From: an uncultured Mesonia sp. | GTDB lineage: Bacteria > Bacteroidota > Bacteroidia > Flavobacteriales > Flavobacteriaceae | Reading direction: 5' to 3' | NCBI GenBank assembly: GCA_947494545.1 | Contig: CANLVH010000001.1 | Coordinates: forward strand, 186,001-250,000 | DNA: 64,000 nucleotides | In this document: in pieces, positions 7,472 to 15,563 of the stretch | Layout: each line of letters begins with the position of its first letter | Numbering within the stretch: the first letter of the stretch is position 1 | The notes under the pieces: generated by a model | Told to the model about the DNA's origin: nothing | The model's input: only the letters and a program-made list of their open reading frames with translations | Databases searched by the model: none | Program-made: the position numbers and the translations under genes

Positions 7472-8614
7472 ATGAAATTTAATACAAAAGCAATTCACGG
7501 CGGCCAAGATAATATAGACCCGGCTTACGGAGCGGTTATGCCACCAATATATCAAACCTCAACTTATGCGCAAAACAAGCCCGGTGCTCATAAAGGTTTT
7601 GAATATTCACGAAGCGGTAATCCAACTCGTAATGCTTTAGAAAAAGCCATTGCTAGTTTAGAAAATGCTAATTACGGCATGGCATTCGGCTCTGGTATTG
7701 CGGCTATAGATGCTGTTTTAAAACTACTAAAACCCGGAGACGAAGTAATTTCTACCAACCATTTATACGGAGGTTCTTACCGTTTGTTTACTAAAATTTA
7801 TGAAGATTTTGGTATCCAATTTAATTTTGTAGAAATGGAAGACACCGGTAATATAGAAAAGCATATAACCGCTAAAACCAAGCTACTTTGGGTAGAAACG
7901 CCTACCAACCCCATGATGAACATTATAGATATAGTGGCAATAACCAAAATTGCTAGAAAACATTCTGTACTTTTAGCTGTAGACAATACTTTTGCAACGC
8001 CCTATTTGCAGAATCCAATAGACTTGGGAGCAGATATTGTAATGCATAGTGCAACAAAATATCTGGGCGGCCATAGCGATGTGGTTGTGGGACTTTTAGC
8101 GGTAAAAGATAAAACCTTGGCAAACAAGCTCTATTTTATACAGAAAGCAAGTGGCGCTATTGCCGGACCGCAAGATTGCTTTTTGGTACTCCGCGGCATT
8201 AAAACTTTACATTTACGCATGCAACGCCATTGTGAAAATGTTAAGGACGTGGCAGAATTTTTAGAAAAACATCCTAAAGTAGAAAAAGTGTTTTGGCCGG
8301 GATTAAAAAATCATCCAAACCATGACGTGGCTAAAAAGCAAATGAAGGATTTTGGAGGCATGGTTTCTTTTTCAACTCGTGGCAATAAACAAGCAGATGC
8401 AGAAAAAATACTAGAGAAATTAAAGATCTTTACCTTGGCGGAATCTCTAGGAGGCGTAGAATCTCTGGCAGGACATCCGGCAAGTATGACGCACGCTTCT
8501 ATACCAAAAGAAGAACGAGAAAAGCTAGGAATCGTAGATTCTTTAATTAGGTTGAGCGTTGGGCTAGAAGACATAGAAGATTTGTTAGAAGACTTAAAAC
8601 AAGCTATAGACTAA
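7472..8614 (+). CDS. metB: Cystathionine gamma-synthase-type PLP enzyme
   Basis: Trans-sulfuration enzyme of the Cys/Met metabolism PLP family, 380 residues, full length. Starts with the family opening KFNTKAIHGGQ; contains YSRSGNPTR (PLP phosphate contact from the neighbouring subunit) and the Schiff-base lysine in HSATKYLGGHSD, around residue 195. The C-terminal ESLGGVESLAGHPASMTH and IRLSVGLED segments are typical. It could be cystathionine gamma-synthase (methionine synthesis) or gamma-lyase; sequence alone does not separate them safely. Single gene with its own promoter. Confidence 0.9.
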   Translation: MKFNTKAIHGGQDNIDPAYGAVMPPIYQTSTYAQNKPGAHKGFEYSRSGNPTRNALEKAIASLENANYGMAFGSGIAAIDAVLKLLKPGDEVISTNHLYGGSYRLFTKIYEDFGIQFNFVEMEDTGNIEKHITAKTKLLWVETPTNPMMNIIDIVAITKIARKHSVLLAVDNTFATPYLQNPIDLGADIVMHSATKYLGGHSDVVVGLLAVKDKTLANKLYFIQKASGAIAGPQDCFLVLRGIKTLHLRMQRHCENVKDVAEFLEKHPKVEKVFWPGLKNHPNHDVAKKQMKDFGGMVSFSTRGNKQADAEKILEKLKIFTLAESLGGVESLAGHPASMTHASIPKEEREKLGIVDSLIRLSVGLEDIEDLLEDLKQAID

Positions 8615-8643
8615 ACCGCACTTTTATTATTATACACAAAAAA

Positions 8644-8663
8644 AGCCTCGAAAAATCGAGGCT
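8644..8663. terminator. Rho-independent terminator between convergent genes
   Basis: AGCCTCGA-AAAA-TCGAGGCT, a perfect 8-bp stem. The minus strand continues with seven T residues, so it chiefly ends the beta-barrel gene at 8689-9474 and probably also blocks read-through from the plus-strand gene. Confidence 0.85.
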
Positions 8664-8688
8664 CTTGTATATAAATAAATATTGTTTT

Positions 8689-9474
8689 CTAGAAATAATA
8701 AACGTAGCCAAAATTAATCCAGGCAATCCAATCGTTATGTTTATTTTGTGGTTTGTCGTGGTTTAGCCCGTCTACAAAATCAGAACCGTAATAATGTGCT
8801 CTAAACTCTATAATTAAATCTCCTGCAGCGTTTAAACGGTATCTTGTTCCTGCGCCCAGGGCAATTGCATAAGTAGAACCACCGGAAGCATCAATATAAG
8901 GTTCTTCTCCGGGCGGAGCTACAAAATCATAAAAAGTATTACTTGGTTGTCCAATTCTACCTGGTAAGTCTGTTTCTGCAGAAGGATTAAAGTTTACATA
9001 ATGAATTCCTACACCTAAAAACGGTGCAAAATTAAAAGAGCCACCATCAAAATCTATAATACTTCTTGGGTACCATTCTAAATGAGAACCTAACTCAAAA
9101 ACTCGTGCCTTTCCGTGCATTGCTCGTAACTGGCGTCCGGGTAAACTATTAGATTCTGCTTCTTTTCCGTAATGATCTAGTGCGGTTACGTGGTAACTTA
9201 GCTCTGTTCTTACTTTAAAATGATCGTTAAAATAGGTGTCTTTTGCAAAGCACTCACAATCATCTCTATAGGAGAAGTTTATAAAATGCGCAAGCGCAAT
9301 TCCAAACCCCACATTTCCAAAATTGGTTTCGCTGTTACCGCGCAAACCATAGTCTGATTTAAACTGAAGTGGCCCGGCTACTAAACCCAATTCTTGCGAA
9401 AAAGCCTGGGCTTTCACACTTTGGTGACCGGCTACTGCAAAAAGGAAAACCAAAATAAGGTTTTTAATTTTCAT
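8689..9474 (-). CDS. Predicted outer-membrane beta-barrel protein
   Basis: A 261-residue secreted protein with a signal peptide (KIKNLILVFLFAVAG, cleavage near VKAQA) and alternating hydrophobic strands, ending in GYVYYF; a terminal phenylalanine is typical of outer-membrane barrels. Near the N-terminus it has ELGLVAGPLQFKSDYGLRGN, which I recall from a flavobacterial family named THC0290_0291, often found beside glutamate dehydrogenase. That naming is from memory. It is divergent from gdhA and has a TATATTTG box upstream. Function unknown. Confidence 0.75.
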   Translation of the reverse strand: MKIKNLILVFLFAVAGHQSVKAQAFSQELGLVAGPLQFKSDYGLRGNSETNFGNVGFGIALAHFINFSYRDDCECFAKDTYFNDHFKVRTELSYHVTALDHYGKEAESNSLPGRQLRAMHGKARVFELGSHLEWYPRSIIDFDGGSFNFAPFLGVGIHYVNFNPSAETDLPGRIGQPSNTFYDFVAPPGEEPYIDASGGSTYAIALGAGTRYRLNAAGDLIIEFRAHYYGSDFVDGLNHDKPQNKHNDWIAWINFGYVYYF

Positions 9475-9499
9475 AGAATGGTTGTTTTTTCTGGTAAAG

Positions 9500-9507
9500 C
9501 AAATATA
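9500..9507 (-). promoter_or_regulatory. -7 box of the beta-barrel gene
   Basis: Minus-strand TATATTTG (TAnnTTTG) 25 nt before the ATG. Confidence 0.5.
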
Positions 9508-9631
9508 TAAAAATAGAACTTACAACGAAATAATTATAGGGCAAAGCTTGGAAAAATCATTTGCTATTTCCTAAAAAATATTAAATTATATTAAAATTTT
9601 GATAATAAAACCTTTAAAAAACAATAAAAGA

Positions 9632-9639
9632 TATCTTTG
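9632..9639 (+). promoter_or_regulatory. -7 box of gdhA
   Basis: TATCTTTG (TAnnTTTG) 42 nt before the gdhA ATG, in a 207-nt AT-rich divergent region. Confidence 0.5.
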
Positions 9640-9681
9640 AGGAAACAGATTGCTTAATTTTTACACCTAACATTACATAAT

Positions 9682-11025
9682 ATGAATCAAACTTTAGAGA
9701 ATTTTCTAAACGATGTAGAAAAGAAAAACCCTAACCAACCAGAATTTCTACAGGCCGTTTCTGAGGCTGCCGAACATATCTTTCCGTACATAGAAAATAA
9801 TAAAAAATACCAAAATCAAACGCTTTTAGAACGTTTGGTAGAACCCGAGCGCATTATAATTTTTAGAGTAGCTTGGACAGACGATGCTGGTGCCATTCGG
9901 GTAAACCGCGGCTATCGCGTACAAATGAATTCTGCAATAGGGCCGTATAAAGGCGGTTTGCGTTTTCACCCAACGGTAAATCTTAGCATTTTAAAATTTC
10001 TGGCGTTTGAGCAAGTTTTAAAAAATAGCTTAACAACTTTAGCTTTAGGTGGCGCTAAAGGAGGTTCAGATTTTGATCCCAAAGGTAAATCAGATGCAGA
10101 GATTATGCGCTTTTGTCAAAAATTTATGACAGAGTTGGCTAAGCATATTGGTGCACAAACCGATATTCCAGCCGGAGATATTGGCGTCGGTAATCGCGAA
10201 ATTGGTTATCTATTCGGGCAATATAAAAAATTGCAAAATAATTTTACCGGCGTACTTACAGGTAAAGATATAGCCTACGGCGGATCTTTAATACGACCGG
10301 AAGCTACCGGTTATGGCACCATTTATTTTGTAGAACATATGTTGCAAGAACAAAATAAAAGTATAGAAGCTAAAAAAATATGCATTTCCGGCTCGGGCAA
10401 TGTGGCGCAATACGCTGCTGAAAAAGCTATAGAGTATGGCGCAAAAGTAATTACTCTTTCAGACTCTTCCGGATATATTTACGATCAAGACGGAATAGAT
10501 ACAGAAAAACTCAATTTTGTAAAAGAGCTTAAAAACGGCAAGCGCGGCAGAATTAAAACTTACGTGGAAGAATATCCAAACGCTACTTATCACGCCAACA
10601 AAGCTCCTTGGAGAGAAAAGTGCGAAGTTGCTTTACCATGTGCCACAGAAAACGAGTTAGATGCTTCGCACGCAAAAGCTTTGGTTAAAAATGGCTGTTT
10701 GGCCATTGGCGAAGGCGCAAATATGCCTTGCACCAAAGATGCCGTAGATATTTTACAAAATGCAAAAATACTTTACGGAATAGGAAAAGCTGCAAATGCC
10801 GGTGGCGTAGCTGTTTCGGGATTAGAAATGTCGCAAAATGCAATGGGCGTTAGCTGGACTGCCGAAAAAGTAAACCAAGAACTCAAAACAATAATGAAAA
10901 AAATACACGAAGCTTGTGTAGGATATGGTACGCTAGAAAATGGGGAAATAGATTATATTAAAGGAGCAAATATTGCTGGTTTTAAAAAAGTAGCAGATGC
11001 TATGCTCGCGCAAGGTGCAGTTTAG
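9682..11025 (+). CDS. gdhA: NADP-type glutamate dehydrogenase
   Basis: Interconverts 2-oxoglutarate plus ammonia and glutamate; the 447-residue length and sequence match the hexameric NADP-dependent class used for ammonium assimilation. Visible motifs are the substrate site GPYKGGLRFHPTVN, the catalytic loop LGGAKGGSDFDPKGKSD, the DIPAGDIGVG segment, and the Rossmann glycine motif ISGSGNVAQYAAEKA. It is a single gene with a TAnnTTTG promoter, divergent from a barrel protein. Confidence 0.97.
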   Translation: MNQTLENFLNDVEKKNPNQPEFLQAVSEAAEHIFPYIENNKKYQNQTLLERLVEPERIIIFRVAWTDDAGAIRVNRGYRVQMNSAIGPYKGGLRFHPTVNLSILKFLAFEQVLKNSLTTLALGGAKGGSDFDPKGKSDAEIMRFCQKFMTELAKHIGAQTDIPAGDIGVGNREIGYLFGQYKKLQNNFTGVLTGKDIAYGGSLIRPEATGYGTIYFVEHMLQEQNKSIEAKKICISGSGNVAQYAAEKAIEYGAKVITLSDSSGYIYDQDGIDTEKLNFVKELKNGKRGRIKTYVEEYPNATYHANKAPWREKCEVALPCATENELDASHAKALVKNGCLAIGEGANMPCTKDAVDILQNAKILYGIGKAANAGGVAVSGLEMSQNAMGVSWTAEKVNQELKTIMKKIHEACVGYGTLENGEIDYIKGANIAGFKKVADAMLAQGAV

Positions 11026-11090
11026 AAACGTAAAATATTTTCCGTAAAGTCTTTTTTAAATATCTATATACGCGACTTTTGAGAAAATCA

Positions 11091-11098
11091 TACCTTTG
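11091..11098 (+). promoter_or_regulatory. -7 box of porZ-recO
   Basis: TACCTTTG (TAnnTTTG) 51 nt upstream of the porZ ATG; no convincing -33 partner. Confidence 0.45.
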
Positions 11099-11149
11099 CA
11101 AAAAACAATATAGCGCGGTATTTTTAGTTATTAGCCATATATCTACCTA

Positions 11150-13447
11150 ATGAAATTTTTAAAAGTAATTTTCTTTTTATTTACCGGGTTTATTTTTGCC
11201 CAAGAACAACAAGACTTTTCAGATTCTTGGACAGATTTATATTCTTACTACCAAATAAAAGATATTGCCGCAGGGAATAATAAAATTTATGCCGCGGCGC
11301 AAAATGCGGTTATTTCTTTTACGCTATCTTCCGGTCAGGTAGATAAAATATCTTCTGTAAAAGGTTTATCTGGCGAGAATATTTCTGCAATTTACTATTC
11401 AGAGAATTTACAATATATCGTACTAGGTTATGAAAACGGTTTAATAGAAACCTATAATACCCAAACGGGAAAAGTATTCTCTTTTATAGATATTGTAGAA
11501 AAGCAAACCATCTCGCCAAATAATAAGCGTATAAATCAGTTTAAAGAAGAAGAAGGCAAAATTTATATTGCTACCAATTATGGTATTTCTGTATTAAATT
11601 TAGCAAACTTAGAGTTTGGAGATACTTTTTATATTGGCGATAATGGCAGCCAATTGGGTGTGACTGGTATAGAAATTTTTCAAAATAAAATTTATGCAGC
11701 TACCAAAGGTGGGGGCGCAAGATACGCGAGTATAGATAATCCTAATCTAATAGATTATCAAGTTTGGCAAAGTATAGGTACAAATTACTTTACGGCAATT
11801 ACGCGTTTTCAAGATAAATTATATGTGACTACATTAGATAATCGCCAGTTCGAAATTGTAAACAACACACTTGTATTTGTAAACCAATACAATAGCACTA
11901 TTCGAGATTTTAAAAGTTTTGGAGATAAGTTAGTAATAAGTTTGCGAGACAAAGTTTTGGTGCTAGATTCTTCTTTGTCGCAATTAGCTAGTTTTGGTAG
12001 TACACAAAATTTTGAAGCTAATTTTAATACAGCTTTCTTAAGAGGAGATCGTATTTTTATTGGCGATGAAAAAGAGGGTTTGCTAAAGGCGAAACTTTCA
12101 TTAGCAGGAAATTATGAGTATTTGAGTCCGCCGGGACCATTAATGAATAAGGTTTTTGCTATGCAAGCCATCCCAAACGAATTATGGCTTACATTCGGGG
12201 AGTATTCGGTATATCTTAACCCATTTCCTTTAAATAAACGCGGTTTAAGTCATTTTAAAAATGATCACTGGATAAATTTTAGGTACCAAGACTTACCACA
12301 AGCACGCTCTATTGTAGAGGTTACCATAAATCCTACACAAACAGGGCAAGTTTTTTTTAGTTCTTTTCATGATGGTTTGTTAGAAATTGTAAACGACGAA
12401 GATATTTTTTTGTACGACCAAAACAATTCTAATCTAGAACCCATAGAAGACCCGGAAGCCGGCCCAAATGATGTTAGGATAGGAAGCAGCGTTTTTGATG
12501 GTGCGGGTAATTTTTGGTTTACAGAAGGAAAACATAGCAAAGGTTTGCTAAAAAAAACTCCCGGCTCTTCCAATTTTGAAAAGTTTGATGTTACAGATGT
12601 TATTCAAAATCCAAAAATAAGAAATAGCGGTTTCCCCGATATTGTCAGCAACAAAGCAAATTATTTATTTTTAGGAAGCTATCAAGACGGTGTAATTGGT
12701 TTTAACACGCAAACCGAAACCTTTGCAAAAGTAAGCGGTGGCGAAAATGCAGGAAACCTACCATCTAATCAAGTTAATGCCTTGGCGTTAGATAACAACA
12801 ACCAACTCTGGATTGGCACCAACCGTGGTTTACGCGTACTGTATAATCCCGGCGCAATGTTTGACCAAACCAACTTGCAGACAAATCAAATTATTATTTT
12901 AGATGACGATGGCGTGGCGCAAGAACTTTTGGCAAATACCAATATTTCTGCAATTCGCGTAGATGGTAATAACAATAAATGGGTTGGTACAGAAGCCGGC
13001 GTATTTTATTTATCTTCTAATGGGCAAGAGACAATTTATCGGTTTACCAAAGACAATTCGCCATTACCTTCCAACATAATTACAGATGTTGCTATAGACC
13101 AAGCTTCAGGAGAGGTGTATATTGGTACAATTAACGGCTTGCTAAAATTTAAAGGTAAGGCAACTGCCTCTGCAGAAGATTTTAGCAAAGTAAGAGCTTA
13201 TCCCAATCCTGTTAGACCGCAATATCACGGCGCTGTAACCATAGATGGGTTACAAGCCGGAGCCAATATAAAGATAACAGATATAGAAGGTAATTTGGTT
13301 TACGAAACCACGGCGCAAGGCGGTAGCATACAATGGAATACTCGCGCTTTCGGAAAGCATAAAGTAGCCTCCGGCGTCTATATGGTTTTAATAACTTCTG
13401 AAGACCAAACCGAAACAAAAATTACCAAAATAATGATTGTTCGCTAA
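11150..13447 (+). CDS. porZ: PorZ-type T9SS component with beta-propellers and sorting domain
   Basis: Cell-surface component of the type IX secretion system; PorZ is part of the PorU/PorV/PorQ attachment complex and supplies anionic LPS for anchoring of cargo. The 765 residues have a signal peptide (FLKVIFFLFTGFIFA|Q). Two seven-bladed-type propeller regions follow, with two-component-regulator-propeller repeats such as LWIGTNRGLRVL, KWVGTEAGVFYLS and VYIGTINGLLKF. The C-terminal T9SS sorting domain begins VRAYPNPVRPQY and ends KIMIVR. Its stop overlaps the recO start (TAATG), and the porZ-recO pairing in flavobacteria supports the call. Confidence 0.9.
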   Translation: MKFLKVIFFLFTGFIFAQEQQDFSDSWTDLYSYYQIKDIAAGNNKIYAAAQNAVISFTLSSGQVDKISSVKGLSGENISAIYYSENLQYIVLGYENGLIETYNTQTGKVFSFIDIVEKQTISPNNKRINQFKEEEGKIYIATNYGISVLNLANLEFGDTFYIGDNGSQLGVTGIEIFQNKIYAATKGGGARYASIDNPNLIDYQVWQSIGTNYFTAITRFQDKLYVTTLDNRQFEIVNNTLVFVNQYNSTIRDFKSFGDKLVISLRDKVLVLDSSLSQLASFGSTQNFEANFNTAFLRGDRIFIGDEKEGLLKAKLSLAGNYEYLSPPGPLMNKVFAMQAIPNELWLTFGEYSVYLNPFPLNKRGLSHFKNDHWINFRYQDLPQARSIVEVTINPTQTGQVFFSSFHDGLLEIVNDEDIFLYDQNNSNLEPIEDPEAGPNDVRIGSSVFDGAGNFWFTEGKHSKGLLKKTPGSSNFEKFDVTDVIQNPKIRNSGFPDIVSNKANYLFLGSYQDGVIGFNTQTETFAKVSGGENAGNLPSNQVNALALDNNNQLWIGTNRGLRVLYNPGAMFDQTNLQTNQIIILDDDGVAQELLANTNISAIRVDGNNNKWVGTEAGVFYLSSNGQETIYRFTKDNSPLPSNIITDVAIDQASGEVYIGTINGLLKFKGKATASAEDFSKVRAYPNPVRPQYHGAVTIDGLQAGANIKITDIEGNLVYETTAQGGSIQWNTRAFGKHKVASGVYMVLITSEDQTETKITKIMIVR

Positions 13448-14163
13448 TGTTGGTAAAAACAAAAGCCATTGTCTTGCAAGCCATAAAATACCGTGATAGC
13501 GATTTGATTGTACGCTGTTATACGCAAAAAAGCGGCGTAAAAAGTTATTTATTGCGAGGGGTTTTAAAATCAAAAAAAGGCAAATTTCGTGCTGCAATGT
13601 TTCAGCCACTAACGCAACTAGAAATAGAAGCTAATCATAAAGACAAAGAAGCTTTAGATTATTTAAAAGACGCAAAAGTAGCCCAAGCTTACACCTCCTT
13701 ACAAACCAATATGTACAAAGCCTCTATTTTGCTTTTCTTGGCAGAGATTTTACGCAATTCTATACAAGAAGAAGAAGAAAACCAAGCATTATTTCAATAC
13801 TTAGAAGAAAATTTAAATTGGCTGGACCAAGCAGAAAAATTTGCTAATTTCCATTTATTATTTTTGGTAAAACTCACACAATATTTGGGTTTTTATCCCA
13901 ATTATTCCAAAACCAATTTACCGTATTTCAATTTATTAGACGGCAACTTTCAGTACGAAGAAATAAATAAATATTGCATTAGCAACCAAAACTCAGAGTT
14001 GTTAAAACAGTTTTTACAGGTCAATTTTGAGCAATTGCACACTATTAAACTCAACCAGAGCAAAAGAAAAGATTTTTTAGAAATGCTAATCCTGTATTAT
14101 CAATTGCAACTTCAAGGCTTCAAAAAACCAAAATCTATAGAAGTTTTGCACCAGTTGTTTTAG
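13447..14163 (+). CDS. recO: DNA repair protein RecO
   Basis: Recombination mediator that helps RecR load RecA on SSB-coated DNA and anneals strands. 238 residues; the N-terminal OB fold is visible as VKTKAIVLQAIKYRDSDLIV..YLLRGV, followed by a helical domain. The zinc-binding cysteines present in some RecO proteins are not evident, which is usual in Bacteroidota. Translationally coupled to porZ by a TAATG overlap. The structured repeat described next begins 3 nt past its stop. Confidence 0.95.
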   Translation: MLVKTKAIVLQAIKYRDSDLIVRCYTQKSGVKSYLLRGVLKSKKGKFRAAMFQPLTQLEIEANHKDKEALDYLKDAKVAQAYTSLQTNMYKASILLFLAEILRNSIQEEEENQALFQYLEENLNWLDQAEKFANFHLLFLVKLTQYLGFYPNYSKTNLPYFNLLDGNFQYEEINKYCISNQNSELLKQFLQVNFEQLHTIKLNQSKRKDFLEMLILYYQLQLQGFKKPKSIEVLHQLF

Positions 14164-14165
14164 TT

Positions 14166-14264
14166 GGGCGTGCCCCTCATAAAATCGGGTCGGGCTTTCA
14201 TTACTCGCTTCCCTACTGCTATCGCAGCAGGAAGAGCTCAAACATGCCATTCAATCCCTCACGC
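14166..14264 (+). repeat. Structured intergenic element, copy A (99 nt)
   Basis: Shares block order with copy B at 62655-62751: GGGCG at the 5' end, CGGGCTnTC, ATGCCnnTnnnATCCCT, and CGC at the 3' end. GCGTG (14168-14172) pairs with CACGC (14260-14264) as a closing helix. The internal hairpin is 14208-14219 with 14224-14234 (CTGC-tatc-GCAG top, one bulge, one mismatch). It starts 3 nt after the recO stop. May be an RNA element or a mobile repeat. Confidence 0.7.
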
Positions 14265-14534
14265 AAAAAAGCACTCCCAATTATCCGTCAAAGTTTTTCC
14301 AACTTTGTAGATATGTTAAAAAGTTTTTTTCCGAGAAAGCGCGATTTCTTTTTTGTGTTATTTTTCTCACATTCCGCTAAAAAAACCTACAGGGTTTTAG
14401 AATTTTTCAACTAACACACCTACCACCTACCACCTTACACCTAATACCTAAATACTAATTCTCAACTCTTAAATTTCCGCTAAGATTTCCGTAAAGTAAA
14501 AAGCCAAAGCATTTTTTTCTTTAAATTGTTAATT
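14265..14534. other. Non-coding remainder of the recO-exonuclease gap
   Basis: No ORF. It holds a 7-bp hairpin CAAAGTT/AACTTTG (14289-14307), an imperfect AAAACC/GGTTTT hairpin (14382-14398), and a pyrimidine-biased, CCTA-rich low-complexity tract (about 14404-14475). One copy of the TTCCGTAAAG motif is at 14487. No TAnnTTTG box was found close to the next start. Confidence 0.6.
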
Positions 14535-15563
14535 ATGAAAACACCTTTACTTCATTTTAACCAAAAAGGCATTTATTGTAAACAAGCAGATGTTTACCTA
14601 GACCCGTGGAAACCGGTAAAAAAAGCTATTATTTCGCACGGGCACGCAGACCATTCGCGTTGGGGGCATCAGCAATATATTACGCACCATACCAACGTGC
14701 CAATTATAAAACACCGGTTGGGAGATATAAATGTTGCCGGTGTAGATTGGGGCGAATCTTTTATAGTAAATGGTGTAAAATTTTCGTTACATCCGGCAGG
14801 ACACATTATTGGTTCTGCACAAATTAGAGTAGAATATAAAGGAGAAGTATGGGTTTTTACCGGAGATTATAAATTAGAAGATGATGGCTTGGCTACACCT
14901 TATGAAGTAGTAAAATGCCACAGTTTTATAACCGAATGTACCTTTGGTTTACCGGCTTTTAAATGGCAACCGCAAAAAGAAGTTTTTAATGAAATTAATA
15001 CCTGGTGGCAGCAAAATAAGGAAGAAGGAAATACATCGGTTTTATTTGGTTATTCTTTAGGGAAAGCCCAGCGCTTGCTAAAACATCTAGATACATCTAT
15101 CGGTCAAATTTACACCCATGCGGCAATAGAAAATATGAACGAAGTGGTAAGAGAAATTGCCAGCTTACCCGAAACAATACGAATTACAAAAGACACTAAA
15201 AAAGAAAATCTAAAAGGTAATATGGTATTGGCGCCACCTAGCGCTCACGGTTCGCCGTGGATAAGAAAAATGGTGCCTTACGTTACCGCTTCGGCAAGTG
15301 GTTGGATGACTTTTCGTGGCGCGCGTCGTAGACGTGCAATAGATAAAGGCTTTGTCTTGTCAGATCATTGCGATTGGCAAAGTTTATTTACAACCATAAA
15401 AGCTACCGGAGCAGAAAAAATTATTTGTACCCACGGTTATACAGATATCTTTTCCCGTTTTTTATGCGAGCAAGGATATGATGCGCGTACAGAGCAAACG
15501 CAATTTGAGGAAGAAAACGCCGAACAGGAAAAAAGCGCTTCCATAAAATCTGCATCCTCATGA
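14535..15563 (+). CDS. Ligase-associated DNA exonuclease (metallo-beta-lactamase fold)
   Basis: Predicted nuclease of the MBL/beta-CASP-like group that accompanies ATP-dependent ligase and Lhr helicase in bacterial DNA repair clusters; 342 residues from the ATG at 14535 (a TTG at 14526 is less likely). Metal-binding motif ISHGHADHSRWG, second motif LHPAGHIIGSAQI, then FTGDYKLEDDG and the C-terminal SDHCDWQSL and THGY motifs. Its last codons overlap the ligase start by 4 nt (ATGA), so it is the first gene of the repair operon. Confidence 0.93.
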   Translation: MKTPLLHFNQKGIYCKQADVYLDPWKPVKKAIISHGHADHSRWGHQQYITHHTNVPIIKHRLGDINVAGVDWGESFIVNGVKFSLHPAGHIIGSAQIRVEYKGEVWVFTGDYKLEDDGLATPYEVVKCHSFITECTFGLPAFKWQPQKEVFNEINTWWQQNKEEGNTSVLFGYSLGKAQRLLKHLDTSIGQIYTHAAIENMNEVVREIASLPETIRITKDTKKENLKGNMVLAPPSAHGSPWIRKMVPYVTASASGWMTFRGARRRRAIDKGFVLSDHCDWQSLFTTIKATGAEKIICTHGYTDIFSRFLCEQGYDARTEQTQFEEENAEQEKSASIKSASS

